From: Ensifer sp. LCM 4579
GTDB taxonomy: Bacteria > Pseudomonadota > Alphaproteobacteria > Rhizobiales > Rhizobiaceae
Length of the DNA stretch: 53,038 nucleotides
NCBI RefSeq assembly: GCF_001854885.1
Contig: NZ_MDDV01000004.1
Coordinates: 236,065-289,102, forward strand
Direction of reading: 5' to 3'
Shown: one piece after another, positions 37,455-46,289 of the stretch
Layout: the number at the start of each line of letters is the position of its first letter
Numbering within the stretch: position 1 is the stretch's first letter
Program-made: the position numbers and the translations under genes
Notes under the pieces: model-generated
Database searches by the model: none
The model's input: the letters and a program-made list of their open reading frames with translations, nothing else
What the model was told of the DNA's origin: nothing

Positions 37455-38150
37455 TCAGGCCGCCGTCAGGATACGTGCCCCCGACGGGCCGGCGATGATC
37501 GCCAAGGTTGCAATTCCGATGAACAGCCCGTGTTCGACCACACCCGGAATGGCATTCAACTCCGATGCCAGCGCCTCTGCATCAGGAATACGGCCAAATG
37601 ATGCATCCAGGATGAGGTGCCCCCCATCGGTCAGGAAAGGTCCGTCGCCCGACGCCCGCACGACGATATCGCCCGTCAGACCCAGGCGAGAGGCCACCCT
37701 CTCGATCGCAATCCGCGTCGCAACCTGCCCGAACGGATTGACCTCGATCGGCAGCTTGAAGGCCCCGAGCACGTCGACCACCTTCGATTCGTCGGCGATG
37801 ACGATCATCCGCTCGGAAGCGCACGCCACGATCTTCTCGCGCAGCAGCGCCCCGCCGCCGCCCTTGATCAGGCGCAACTTCCTGTCGACTTCATCGGCAC
37901 CGTCGACCGTCAGGTCCAGTTCCGGCAATTCATCCAGCGACTTCAGCGGCACGCCGAGATCGAGGCAGAGCCGAGCCGTGCGTTCCGACGTCGGCACGCC
38001 CACGACGCGGAAACCGGCGGCGACCTTTTCGGCCAGCAGCCGTACGAATTCCTCCGCGGTCGACCCGGTCCCGATCCCGAGCCGCATTCCGTCTTCAACA
38101 TAGTCAAGCGCCGCTTCGGCGGCCTTGATCTTCATCTGGCGGGCGTCCAT
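37455..38150 (-). CDS. rpiA: Ribose-5-phosphate isomerase A
   Basis: Interconverts ribose 5-phosphate and ribulose 5-phosphate in the pentose phosphate pathway. The 231-aa protein has the substrate loop [19 protein letters not shown], the catalytic Asp region [28 protein letters not shown] (catalytic Glu-Lys) and the C-terminal [13 protein letters not shown] 38150 has AGAGGAG 10 bp upstream; ATG 38135 is a less likely start. The 585-bp space upstream is filled by a large palindromic element and a RIME. Confidence 0.95.
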   Translation of the reverse strand: MDARQMKIKAAEAALDYVEDGMRLGIGTGSTAEEFVRLLAEKVAAGFRVVGVPTSERTARLCLDLGVPLKSLDELPELDLTVDGADEVDRKLRLIKGGGGALLREKIVACASERMIVIADESKVVDVLGAFKLPIEVNPFGQVATRIAIERVASRLGLTGDIVVRASGDGPFLTDGGHLILDASFGRIPDAEALASELNAIPGVVEHGLFIGIATLAIIAGPSGARILTAA

Positions 38151-38222
38151 GCGCCACTCGCTCCTCTGATGCCACAACGGTGGCGTCACGAAACGCCCCG
38201 TCCAAATTCCGCCCAGACACCG

Positions 38223-38504
38223 ATACCAAGTCTCGATGATAGGAACCGATAGGACCGGCTCGATCGGACTGTCTGGCTAGGAGAGGCCCGCAGGACGATG
38301 CTTTCGCATCGTTCAAGGGTCTCGACGACGCCAGACAGCCCGAGAAGCCGGCCGCAGGTGGCCTATGGCGGATCGTGGGCGTCGTTGCGATGCTTGATCC
38401 CTGGGGTTAAACCCGAGGATGCGATAGCATCGCTCCGCGCACCGCGCCTAGCCCACGAACAGCCATAGGCCATCCTATCGGCTCCTATCATCGAGACTTG
38501 GTAT
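38223..38504. repeat. 282-bp nested-palindrome element (MITE or structured RNA)
   Basis: Terminal inverted repeats of 32 bp (38223-38254 and 38473-38504) differ at one base. Inside are a left arm (CTGTCTGGC 38269 with GCCAGACAG 38330; GAGA..CCC with GGGTCTC; ACGATGC-TTTC-GCATCGT). The right arm has GGCCTATGGC 38360 with GCCATAGGCC 38462, TCGTGGGC 38373 with GCCCACGA 38451, GCGATGC 38387 with GCATCGC 38427, and ATCC with GGAT. Nearly every base can pair. It has no open frame of note and is not a RIME. I do not recognise a named family. Confidence 0.85.
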
Positions 38505-38574
38505 TACACGCCCGCCGCGGCAAACAAAAGCCAAAATGCGCGGCCTGCCCTGGATTCCGGCTGCGTTGCCGACT

Positions 38575-38676
38575 TACAGCGCCGCGCGTCTTTCAGACGC
38601 GCAAAGGTCGCTGTAACTCTCTAAATCTGCGCATCGAGCTTTCCGAATATCGGGTCCGATTTTCGGGCCGATGCGC
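38575..38676 (+). repeat. RIME variant with alternative second palindrome
   Basis: The first half TACAGCGCCGCGCGTC / GACGCGCAAAGGTCGCTGTA is shared with RIME1. The second half is GCGCATCGAGCTTTCCGAA with TTTTCGGGCCGATGCGC. The same combination occurs inverted at 24578-24670. It lies between the palindromic element and gph. Confidence 0.87.
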
Positions 38677-38735
38677 TGTGTCTCCGTTGCATTCCCGCGG
38701 GACTTCGCCTACGCGAACGGACAGGATATTGCAGA

Positions 38736-39428
38736 ATGAGGCTTCCCTTGTCCCCACCTCTCGTCGTTTTCGATCTCGATGGCACGCTCGTCGATACCGC
38801 GCCGGACCTCGTCGCCAGCCTCAATCATGTGGTGACGCAAGCAGGTATCGAACCGGTTACCTATGCTGACCTGACGCATCTCGTGGGTCACGGCGCCCGC
38901 GCCATGATCGAGCGGGCCTTCGCGCTTCGCGGCAGGGCGCTCGGCGAAGAGGACCTCGCCTGGCAGATGAAGGCGTTCGTCGAGTTCTATCACGGCTCGA
39001 TGCCGGGCGAATCCCTGCCCTACCCGGGCCTCGTGGAGGCGCTCGATCGGCTGCAGGACGCAGGCCTGAAGCTCGCAGTCTGCACCAACAAGCCGGAAAT
39101 GCTGGCGAAACGCCTTCTCGACGGCCTCGGCCTCGTCGGCCGCTTTGCAGCGATAGCCGGCGGCGACACGTTCTCGGTGCGCAAGCCGCACGCCGAGCAC
39201 CTGCTTTCGACCGTCGTCAATGCCGGAGCCAGCGCGGAGCGGGCGGTGATGGTCGGCGACAGCCTTAACGATATCCTGGTCGCCCGCAACGCGGCCGTGC
39301 CGTCGATCGCCGTACCGTTCGGTTACTCCGACGTGCCGATCGCGAGCCTTTCGCCCGACCGCATCATCGAACATTTCGACGAATTGACGCCCGAGCTCGT
39401 CAAGACGATGCTCGAACGCAGAAAGTGA
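38736..39428 (+). CDS. gph: Phosphoglycolate phosphatase
   Basis: HAD-superfamily phosphatase of 230 aa that removes 2-phosphoglycolate, for example from DNA-repair debris. Motif I is VVFDLDGTLVDTAPDL, followed by a helical cap (LVGHGARAMIERAFALRG), motif II Thr in AVCTNKPEM, motif III Lys in SVRKPHAEH and motif IV VMVGDSLNDILVARNA. Other small HAD phosphatases are possible, but the VGHGAR cap motif favours Gph. Converges on the L,D-transpeptidase gene 96 bp away. Confidence 0.9.
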   Translation: MRLPLSPPLVVFDLDGTLVDTAPDLVASLNHVVTQAGIEPVTYADLTHLVGHGARAMIERAFALRGRALGEEDLAWQMKAFVEFYHGSMPGESLPYPGLVEALDRLQDAGLKLAVCTNKPEMLAKRLLDGLGLVGRFAAIAGGDTFSVRKPHAEHLLSTVVNAGASAERAVMVGDSLNDILVARNAAVPSIAVPFGYSDVPIASLSPDRIIEHFDELTPELVKTMLERRK

Positions 39429-39524
39429 ACCGGCCTCCGGCGACGGCGAACCGCCTCCGGCTCGACTCGCGTGGGAGCCCCGCTCGGGGCCTCCACGCTT
39501 GCCCGCGGGCTTTCGTCGAGCCCC

Positions 39525-41414
39525 TCACCCCTCGGCGTGCCGCGCCTTGCGCGTCGCCTCGAAAGCCCGGTTCATGTACATGTCGCGGTCGTAGACGTCG
39601 TTGAAGTATTCGACCTTGCCATCCTTGTTCGGCCACGCCGTGAAATAGGAGACATAGACCGGGATGGTCCTCGGAACCGGCAACGCCCTGTTGCGTCCGC
39701 TGGCGATCTCGCTCGCGACCTCCTCCATGCTGACGCCGAGGACGGCGGCCGCCATGCGGCGCGGTTCCGAAAGGCGTACGCAACCATGACTTAACGCCCG
39801 CTGGTCGCGCTTGAAGAAGCTCTTCGAGGGTGTGTCATGCATGTAGATCGCATGCGAGTTCGGGAAGAGAATCTTGAGTTCGCCAAGCGCATTGTCGCTG
39901 CTCGGCGGCTGGCGGACCGAAACCGAGGCCGTCGAGCCATACCAGTTCACGGCCGAGGACGACACGGCGCGGCCGCCAATCTCGACCTGGTAGCCCATCC
40001 GGTCGAGATAGCCGGGATCGCTTCTGAGCTTAGGCAGCATCTCGTTCACGATGATCGACTGCGGCACGCCCCAGTAAGGGTTCACCTCGACGGTCTCGAT
40101 CTTATCCTGGAAGAAATAAGTCTGGTTCGCCTTGGAGCCGACGACCACGCGCATGGAGAACTGCTCCGTGCCGCCTTCGGCGTAATAGGCCATGAAGGCC
40201 GGCTGGTTGATGAAGACATAGCGATCGCCGAGGCCGTCCGGCAGCCAGCGTGCCTGTTCCATCGCGATCTTGAGCTTATCGATCTTGGTCGCCGCCGTCT
40301 CGCCGCCGGTCAGGGCGCGAATCGACGCCTGGCCGACGATACCGTCCGGCTTCAGCCCCCTTTCCTTCTGGAAAGCCTCGACGAGCGAAACCAGATCAGG
40401 CGTGTATTCCGGGGCGCCCTGGTAATTCGCGAGCACCACGGCATGCTCCGCCTTCAGCGTCTCCGACGCCTTCAGCCTTATCCCCGCCACGACGTTGGCG
40501 AGCTCCGGATTGCTGTCGCCAGGCTTCAGCAGCGTCCCCGGCGCGATCTCGACGCGCGGGGCTGCATCCGTTTCGGCGCGCAGCCTTTCGAGTTCCTGCT
40601 TCAGCGCCAGGAACTGCGGGCTCTTCGGATTCCGGTCCTCGATCAGCGCCGCGACGTCGCTCGTCATTGCCAGCTTTTCGAGAAAGCCGGCAAGATCGAC
40701 CGTCTTGCGCGCGAAATCGTGATAGCCGGAAATCCTGTTAGGATCGATTCGGCCGCGCACCGTATCCTGGACATAGGTGAGCACCGCAGCGGACATGGCG
40801 ATTTCGAAGCGCACCAGATTCTTTTCGCGCGCGATCATGTCACCGCCATCGAACGTGTCGGCAGGCACCGTGACCGCATAATCGGCGGGATCGAGGCCGA
40901 CCTTGGCGGCTTCTTTCAGCACAGCGATCGCTGCTTTCGCCCGGGAATTGACGCCGCTGCCGGCGATCCAGAGAAAGTCCGACCGTCCGCCATAGAAGTT
41001 CTCGATCGCCTTCGCCACCCCGGCCGGCGCATTGACATCGACCTCCGGCAAGAACTGGCGCGCATTCGCAAGCGGCACCCGCAGCATCGGCGGCAGTCCA
41101 TAGCTCCCCACCGAGCCGGTCACGACCGGATCCACCAGCCGATCCGTCGCGACTCTGCGCAACGGCTCTGCCTTGTAGGTATAGTAGCGCGGGCCGGAGA
41201 TCTTCGGCGGCGCAACCGCCCTCTGCTCCTGTTGCAGTATCGTGTCGAAGCCAGGCATCGGCTGGCGCGGCTGGACCTGCTCGGGCGCAGCGCGTCTCTG
41301 GCCGCCGCGGATGAAATCCATCAGGGTGATTGCCGACGCGGGTCGGACATCCATGGTGGCGATTGCACAGCCACTCATGAGCGCAACAATCGCTGTCGAT
41401 TTGATAATGTTCAT
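39525..41414 (-). CDS. L,D-transpeptidase (YcbB/LdtD type)
   Basis: Peptidoglycan cross-linking enzyme making 3-3 bridges, a bond type common in Rhizobiales. The 629-aa precursor has a signal-like start (IIKSTAIVALMSGCAIA), an N-terminal domain ending near 330, a peptidoglycan-binding domain (LVEAFQKERGLKPDGIVGQASIRAL) and the YkuD domain with catalytic motif HDTPSKSFFKRDQRALSHGCVRL. The large size fits the LdtD class rather than small ErfK-type enzymes. A Cys at the end of the hydrophobic stretch could instead be a lipobox (LMSG-C). Start ATG 41414; the ribosome site is weak. Confidence 0.9.
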   Translation of the reverse strand: MNIIKSTAIVALMSGCAIATMDVRPASAITLMDFIRGGQRRAAPEQVQPRQPMPGFDTILQQEQRAVAPPKISGPRYYTYKAEPLRRVATDRLVDPVVTGSVGSYGLPPMLRVPLANARQFLPEVDVNAPAGVAKAIENFYGGRSDFLWIAGSGVNSRAKAAIAVLKEAAKVGLDPADYAVTVPADTFDGGDMIAREKNLVRFEIAMSAAVLTYVQDTVRGRIDPNRISGYHDFARKTVDLAGFLEKLAMTSDVAALIEDRNPKSPQFLALKQELERLRAETDAAPRVEIAPGTLLKPGDSNPELANVVAGIRLKASETLKAEHAVVLANYQGAPEYTPDLVSLVEAFQKERGLKPDGIVGQASIRALTGGETAATKIDKLKIAMEQARWLPDGLGDRYVFINQPAFMAYYAEGGTEQFSMRVVVGSKANQTYFFQDKIETVEVNPYWGVPQSIIVNEMLPKLRSDPGYLDRMGYQVEIGGRAVSSSAVNWYGSTASVSVRQPPSSDNALGELKILFPNSHAIYMHDTPSKSFFKRDQRALSHGCVRLSEPRRMAAAVLGVSMEEVASEIASGRNRALPVPRTIPVYVSYFTAWPNKDGKVEYFNDVYDRDMYMNRAFEATRKARHAEG

Positions 41415-42033
41415 AAGAATAGAAGTCCCCGTATCGCGTTGCTGCCGAATTCGGCCGCTGCCAGATTCTCGCCACGCCCTCGTGCCCGAAGACTTATAGA
41501 AAAGGATGGTGAATGAAAAGGAAACGGCCCTCGCCCAACCGACCGGAAAACTGCCAGCGCCTGTTCTGAAACAGCTCATCCAAGACTCGCGCAAATCGAA
41601 ACAAACATCTGTTTTTCTGCGAATATATAACCATCCGCTACTTTCGATTGTTCCCGCAGGCACAAAGCAACACCCAAGGAAGACGCCGATTGTGGCTGAA
41701 AGGTCACAAGCGCGATTGCGCAGAAGCGGGACTGCGCGGCGGCACGAGGCGATCCCTCGCAGGCGATGCCGCATCGCAGCAATTCAAACGATTGTAGGTC
41801 TTTGCGAGCCCATGCCGCCCCTTTACAAGCCGCCGATGCCGGGGCAGAGAAATGCCCGGCATATGGCGGCGCGCGTCCTACCGGACGCAGCAGGTCGCCG
41901 TAGCAGTTTGAATTGCTGCATGTCTTCTCCTGGATCGGCTCCGGTTCAGGTGGCGTGCAGCGCGGGAGGACCACCGGTTCGGACCGGATTCTCGCCCGGC
42001 TCGATGAACCGCAGGACGAAGGCAGGTATCACG
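41415..42033. other. Long intergenic region between L,D-transpeptidase and fumC
   Basis: 619 bp that should hold divergent promoters. The part 41580-41650 is AT-rich (for example CGAATATATAACC). 41770-41800 has GCAGCAATTCAAACGATTG, a RIME scrap, and a fuller degenerate RIME lies at 41867-41938. An open frame runs into fumC from 41506, but its upstream residues are repeat-derived and lack fumarase similarity. Confidence 0.5.
41867..41938 (+). repeat. Degenerate RIME1 copy upstream of fumC
   Basis: GGCGCGCGTCCTACCGGACG, CAGGTCGCCGTAGCAGTTTG and AATTGCTGCATGTCTTC follow RIME1 order, with a truncated second palindrome. It ends about 95 bp before the fumC start, so it may lie in the leader. Confidence 0.75.
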
Positions 42034-43425
42034 ATGACATCCATGCGCACGGAAACAGATACGTTCGGCCCCATCGAAGTGGCGAGCGACCGCTACTGGG
42101 GTGCCCAGGCCCAGCGCTCGCTCGGCAACTTCAAGATCGGCTGGGAAAAGCAGCCGCTTTCCGTCGTCCGGGCGCTCGGCATCGTCAAGCAGGCGGCGGC
42201 GCGTGCCAACATGGCGCTCGGCCGGCTCGACCCGACGGTTGGCAGCGCCATCGTCGAGGCAGCACAGGAGGTGATCGACGGGAAGCTCAACGACCACTTC
42301 CCGCTCGTCGTCTGGCAGACCGGCTCGGGCACCCAATCCAATATGAACGCCAACGAGGTCATCTCGAACCGGGCGATCGAGCTGCTCGGCGGCGTCATGG
42401 GCTCGAAGAAGCCGGTGCATCCGAACGACCACGTCAATATGAGTCAGTCGTCGAACGACACCTATCCGACGGCGATGCACATCGCCTGCGCCGAACGCGT
42501 GATCCATGACCTGCTGCCGGCGCTCAAGCACTTGCACAAGGCGCTCGAAGAGAAGGTCAAGGCCTTCGACCATATCATCAAGATCGGCCGCACGCATACG
42601 CAGGACGCGACGCCGCTGACCCTCGGCCAGGAATTCTCCGGCTATGCGGCCCAGGTCGCCTCCTCGATCAAGCGGATCGAAATGACGTTGCCGGGCCTTT
42701 GCGAACTCGCCCAGGGCGGCACCGCCGTCGGCACCGGTCTCAATGCCCCGATCGGCTTCGCCGAGAAGGTGGCCAAGGAGATCGCCGCCATCACCGGCAT
42801 CGCCTTCACCTCGGCGCCAAACAAGTTCGAGGCGCTGGCCGCGCATGATTCGATGGTCTTCAGCCACGGCGCGATCAATGCGACAGCCGCCGCGCTCTTC
42901 AAGATCGCCAACGATATCCGCTTCCTCGGCTCCGGCCCCCGCTCCGGCCTCGGCGAACTGGCGCTGCCGGAAAACGAGCCCGGCTCGTCGATCATGCCGG
43001 GCAAGGTCAACCCGACCCAGTGCGAGGCACTGACGCAGGTCTGCGCCCAGGTGTTCGGCAACCACGCCGCGCTTACCTTTGCCGGCAGCCAGGGCCATTT
43101 CGAGCTCAACGTCTACAATCCGATGATGGCCTATAACTTCCTGCAGTCGGTGCAACTGCTCGCCGACGCTGCCATCTCCTTCACCGACAATTGCGTCGTC
43201 GGCATCGAGGCGCGCGAGGACAACATCAAGGCGGCCCTCGACCGCTCGCTGATGCTGGTCACGGCATTGGCGCCGAACATCGGCTACGACAACGCCGCCA
43301 AGATCGCCAAGACGGCACACAAGAATGGTACGACGCTGCGCGAGGAGGCCGTGGGCGGCGGTTACGTCACGAATGAGGAATTCGATGAGATCGTCCGTCC
43401 GGAAACGATGATCGGCCCCGCCTGA
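42034..43425 (+). CDS. fumC: Class II fumarate hydratase
   Basis: TCA-cycle enzyme converting fumarate to malate, oxygen-stable and iron-free. The 463-aa protein shows [66 protein letters not shown], the catalytic His region [21 protein letters not shown] and the signature [19 protein letters not shown] 42034 was chosen at the family N-terminus; ATG 42043 is possible. It links to the malic enzyme metabolically, since both act on C4-dicarboxylates. Confidence 0.96.
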   Translation: MTSMRTETDTFGPIEVASDRYWGAQAQRSLGNFKIGWEKQPLSVVRALGIVKQAAARANMALGRLDPTVGSAIVEAAQEVIDGKLNDHFPLVVWQTGSGTQSNMNANEVISNRAIELLGGVMGSKKPVHPNDHVNMSQSSNDTYPTAMHIACAERVIHDLLPALKHLHKALEEKVKAFDHIIKIGRTHTQDATPLTLGQEFSGYAAQVASSIKRIEMTLPGLCELAQGGTAVGTGLNAPIGFAEKVAKEIAAITGIAFTSAPNKFEALAAHDSMVFSHGAINATAAALFKIANDIRFLGSGPRSGLGELALPENEPGSSIMPGKVNPTQCEALTQVCAQVFGNHAALTFAGSQGHFELNVYNPMMAYNFLQSVQLLADAAISFTDNCVVGIEAREDNIKAALDRSLMLVTALAPNIGYDNAAKIAKTAHKNGTTLREEAVGGGYVTNEEFDEIVRPETMIGPA

Positions 43426-43438
43426 AAGGATGAAAAGA

Positions 43439-43470
43439 CCGCGGCGCTGCAGGCGCCGCGGCTTCTCCGG
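43439..43470 (+). terminator. Hairpin terminator after fumC
   Basis: CCGCGGCGC (43439-43447) pairs perfectly with GCGCCGCGG (43453-43461) around a 5-nt loop, followed by CTTCTCC. It starts 13 bp after the fumC stop. Confidence 0.75.
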
Positions 43471-43619
43471 CTTGCTCGCCCCATGCCGGGCAAAGCCGTT
43501 GAGCTTCTGAAATTGCTCAATTTGTATTTGTGCGAACAAGCAATTGTTAAGACTCCGACAATCTTTTGCCCCTAAAAAATAATGATCAATTAGAGCCTAG
43601 TGAATTAGGGGGCTTGCAG

Positions 43620-44690
43620 ATGCATACGGCAACCTCGAACAGGACGCCGACGCCCGATATTGCCGCGCAGATCTCCCACGCCATGCGCATGATGGGGGTA
43701 GCGCCGATACCGCGCAATTACGAGCTATATTACGAGGCTTATCTCGGCTCGAACCCGCAGCTTTCCAAGGAACTCGCGGCACTCGGAAGCCGCGCGACGC
43801 AGGACGAGCTCGACGCGATCGGAGCCCGGCACTTCAGCCACATCCACCACTCGCGTGGCATCGAGCGCGCCCATAGCACGATGGTGGCCAAGCTTTCCGA
43901 GCTTCTCAACCTCCTCAAGGACGAACAATACGCGCTCGATAGCTACAACAAGGTTCTCGATGAAGCCTATGTCAATATGACGAGCAAGAGCGCGGCGAGC
44001 GCCGACATCCTGCGTCACGCGATCGGCATCCTCAGCGAGGCGACCGCGGATACCATGAGCCAGGGAAAGGAGCGCGTGCAGAGCGTCGTCCAGAAGTCGG
44101 TGGAGATGGAGGCGATCCGCCAGGAGCTCGACGAATACAAGCGCATTGCCAACACCGATTCACTGACGCGGCTCGCAAATCGCCGCGCCTTCGACGAGAA
44201 CCTCGCGGCGATTTACAACAGCGAGCACCTGCGCAACTTCACCGGCCTGCTGCTCGCCGACATCGATCATTTCAAGAAGATAAACGACAGTTTCGGCCAT
44301 CCGGTCGGCGACAAGATCCTTGCGACCGTGGCAAACGTCATCCGCGCCAACCTCCGCCGGGAAGCCTTCGTCGCCCGCACCGGCGGCGAAGAATTCGCGA
44401 TCATCCTGCGCGACAGCACCCAGGAGGAATGCCTTCAGGCCGCGGATCGGGTCCGCACCGTTCTCTCGAGCGCGCCCTTCAAGAACACCAAAACCGGGGT
44501 CAGTTACGGCGCCGTCACCCTCTCCGTCGGCGTCTGCATGGCGACCGCCGCCGACGATCCGGTCGAGCTCTACAACAAGGCCGACATCGCCCTCTACGCC
44601 GCCAAGAATGCCGGCCGCAACCGTACGGTGCTCTTCGAGGAAGGCATGCGCAAAGACGCCGGCCGCAACTGGCTTATCTATCGGCGGTAG
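43620..44690 (+). CDS. Diguanylate cyclase (GGDEF) with helical N-terminal sensor domain
   Basis: Makes the second messenger cyclic di-GMP. The 356-aa soluble protein has about 180 N-terminal residues of helices and coiled coil (MRMMGVAPIPRNYELYYEAYLGSNP) and a C-terminal GGDEF domain with DSLTRLANRRAFDENL, LLADIDHFKKINDSFGHPVGDKIL and the active-site loop RTGGEEFAIIL. The position of the inhibitory RxxD site reads RREA, so classic product inhibition is not expected. ATG 43620 is supported by AGGGGG 7 bp upstream; the frame also opens at 43566. Confidence 0.92.
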   Translation: MHTATSNRTPTPDIAAQISHAMRMMGVAPIPRNYELYYEAYLGSNPQLSKELAALGSRATQDELDAIGARHFSHIHHSRGIERAHSTMVAKLSELLNLLKDEQYALDSYNKVLDEAYVNMTSKSAASADILRHAIGILSEATADTMSQGKERVQSVVQKSVEMEAIRQELDEYKRIANTDSLTRLANRRAFDENLAAIYNSEHLRNFTGLLLADIDHFKKINDSFGHPVGDKILATVANVIRANLRREAFVARTGGEEFAIILRDSTQEECLQAADRVRTVLSSAPFKNTKTGVSYGAVTLSVGVCMATAADDPVELYNKADIALYAAKNAGRNRTVLFEEGMRKDAGRNWLIYRR

Positions 44691-45013
44691 CCCTTCAATC
44701 CCAAATGGCGGGCTCGGCGAGCAATTCCGCGGCCGCGGCCCGATTTCGTCCGCCATTGCGGGCGAATCTGCCAATGACCTCCTTCGTCACGGCTGTGTAG
44801 AGGGCTACCGAAGCACGGCGAACGCCCGCGCCCTTCCAACCGGAAGCAGGAATCCCCTGGGCGCACCGTGCATCTTCGCAGACACGCAAAGATCGTGTTA
44901 GCCTTTGAACTGCTACACGTATTTGTCCTTGAATCGAGGGCGATCGACATCGACATGCGGTAGGATTGAGCGACTGCGACCCGCCCCGACGTGCACGAGG
45001 AGACATATCCCCC
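44691..45013. other. Intergenic region with a decayed RIME
   Basis: 323 bp between the cyclase gene and ampC. The first half (44691-44860) shows no gene. The second half holds the RIME copy listed at 44861-44963. A promoter for ampC should lie around or within the repeat. No AmpR-type divergent regulator is present. Confidence 0.5.
44861..44963 (+). repeat. Degenerate RIME1 copy upstream of ampC
   Basis: GATCGTGTTAGCCTTTGAAC, TGCTACACGTATTTGTCCTT and GAATCGAGGGCGATCGACAT keep RIME1 order to the closing ACATGCGGTAG, with many substitutions. Confidence 0.75.
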
Positions 45014-46186
45014 ATGATTGACTTTCCCCCTGCGAGAATCCTGACCGCCGCTGCGCTACTCATCGGCGCGAGCGCCCACGCGGCCGATGGTGATGTACGG
45101 GAGGCGCTCAAAAGCGCCGTCGATGAGGCGATCCGGCCCATCATGGCAGAACACAAGGTTCCGGGCATGGCCCTGGCGATCACTGCCGAGGGTGAGCGGT
45201 ATGTCTTCAATTATGGGGTCGCCTCCAAGGAAAGCGGGCAATCGGTCACCAACAACACGCTTTTCGAAATAGGCTCGATCAGCAAGACCTTTACCGCGAC
45301 TCTCGCGGCCTATGCGCAGGAGCGCGGAAGCCTCTCCCTTTCCGACCCTGCCAGCGAATACCTGCCGGAGCTTGCCGGCAGCAGTTTCGACGGGATCAGT
45401 CTGACCAATCTCGGCACCTATACGGCCGGCGGCCTGCCGTTGCAGTTTCCGGATACTGTGACGGATGACAACGTGATCGCCTATTTCAAGAACTGGCGCC
45501 CAGAATATGCCCCCGGCACCTACCGCCGCTATTCCAACCCGAGCATTGGCCTCTTCGGTCATCTGGCGGCAAAAAGCATGGGCAAGTCCTTCGAGGACCT
45601 GATCGAAGGGGAACTCGTGCCGATGCTCGGCCTCTCGCACACCTACATACGGGTTCCCAAAGACAGGATGGCGGATTACGCCCACGGCTATTCGAAGGAT
45701 GACAGACCCGTTCGCGTGACCCCCGGCGTCCTGGATTCGCAGGCCTATGGCATCAAGACGACCGCGGCCGACCTGCTCCGGTTCGTCGAAGCCAATATCG
45801 ACGGTTCGAAGCTGGATGAAAGGCTGCAACGGGCGATCACCGCCACGCATGTCGGCTATTACCGGGTCGGCGAGACGGTTCAGGGGCTCGGATGGGAGAT
45901 GTATCCCTACCCGACGGAGCTGGAGCGACTGCTTGCCGGCAATTCCCGCAAGATGGCCTTCGAACCCAACGAGGCAGCGAAGCTCGCTCCGCCGCTGCCG
46001 CCGCAGGGCGACATGCTGATCAACAAAACCGGATCGACGAACGGCTTCGGCGCCTACGCCGCTTTCGTGCCCGCAAGGAAAATAGGCATCGTCATCCTGG
46101 CGAACCGAAACTATTCCATCCCGGCGCGCATAAAGGCCGCATATCGGATCCTCACGGCACTGGACGGCGCGACGCCTCTGCGTTGA
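45014..46186 (+). CDS. ampC: Class C beta-lactamase / serine hydrolase (AmpC family)
   Basis: Periplasmic serine hydrolase of 390 aa. A signal peptide (ILTAAALLIGASAHAADG) is followed by the three class C motifs: SxxK in GSISKTFTAT, YxN in RRYSNPSIG and KTG in INKTGSTNGFG. Full-length and intact, so it is probably a true AmpC-type beta-lactamase; related peptidase or esterase activity cannot be excluded. No AmpR regulator is next to it, so induction by the usual circuit is unlikely unless ampR is elsewhere. The PQQ dehydrogenase follows 103 bp downstream. Confidence 0.9.
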   Translation: MIDFPPARILTAAALLIGASAHAADGDVREALKSAVDEAIRPIMAEHKVPGMALAITAEGERYVFNYGVASKESGQSVTNNTLFEIGSISKTFTATLAAYAQERGSLSLSDPASEYLPELAGSSFDGISLTNLGTYTAGGLPLQFPDTVTDDNVIAYFKNWRPEYAPGTYRRYSNPSIGLFGHLAAKSMGKSFEDLIEGELVPMLGLSHTYIRVPKDRMADYAHGYSKDDRPVRVTPGVLDSQAYGIKTTAADLLRFVEANIDGSKLDERLQRAITATHVGYYRVGETVQGLGWEMYPYPTELERLLAGNSRKMAFEPNEAAKLAPPLPPQGDMLINKTGSTNGFGAYAAFVPARKIGIVILANRNYSIPARIKAAYRILTALDGATPLR

Positions 46187-46289
46187 CAATCGGTGGGGCC
46201 ACGGGCAAGCATCGCCACACCACGTGCGAAGCCCAGCCGCAGCCGCTTAGAGTGGCGTGCGCATCGGGCCAATTAAGTCAGGAGGACTC

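Noticed and set aside
41506..42033. N-terminal extension of fumarase or separate gene upstream of fumC
   Set aside because: The region contains RIME sequence and has no similarity to fumarase; the family N-terminus matches ATG 42034.
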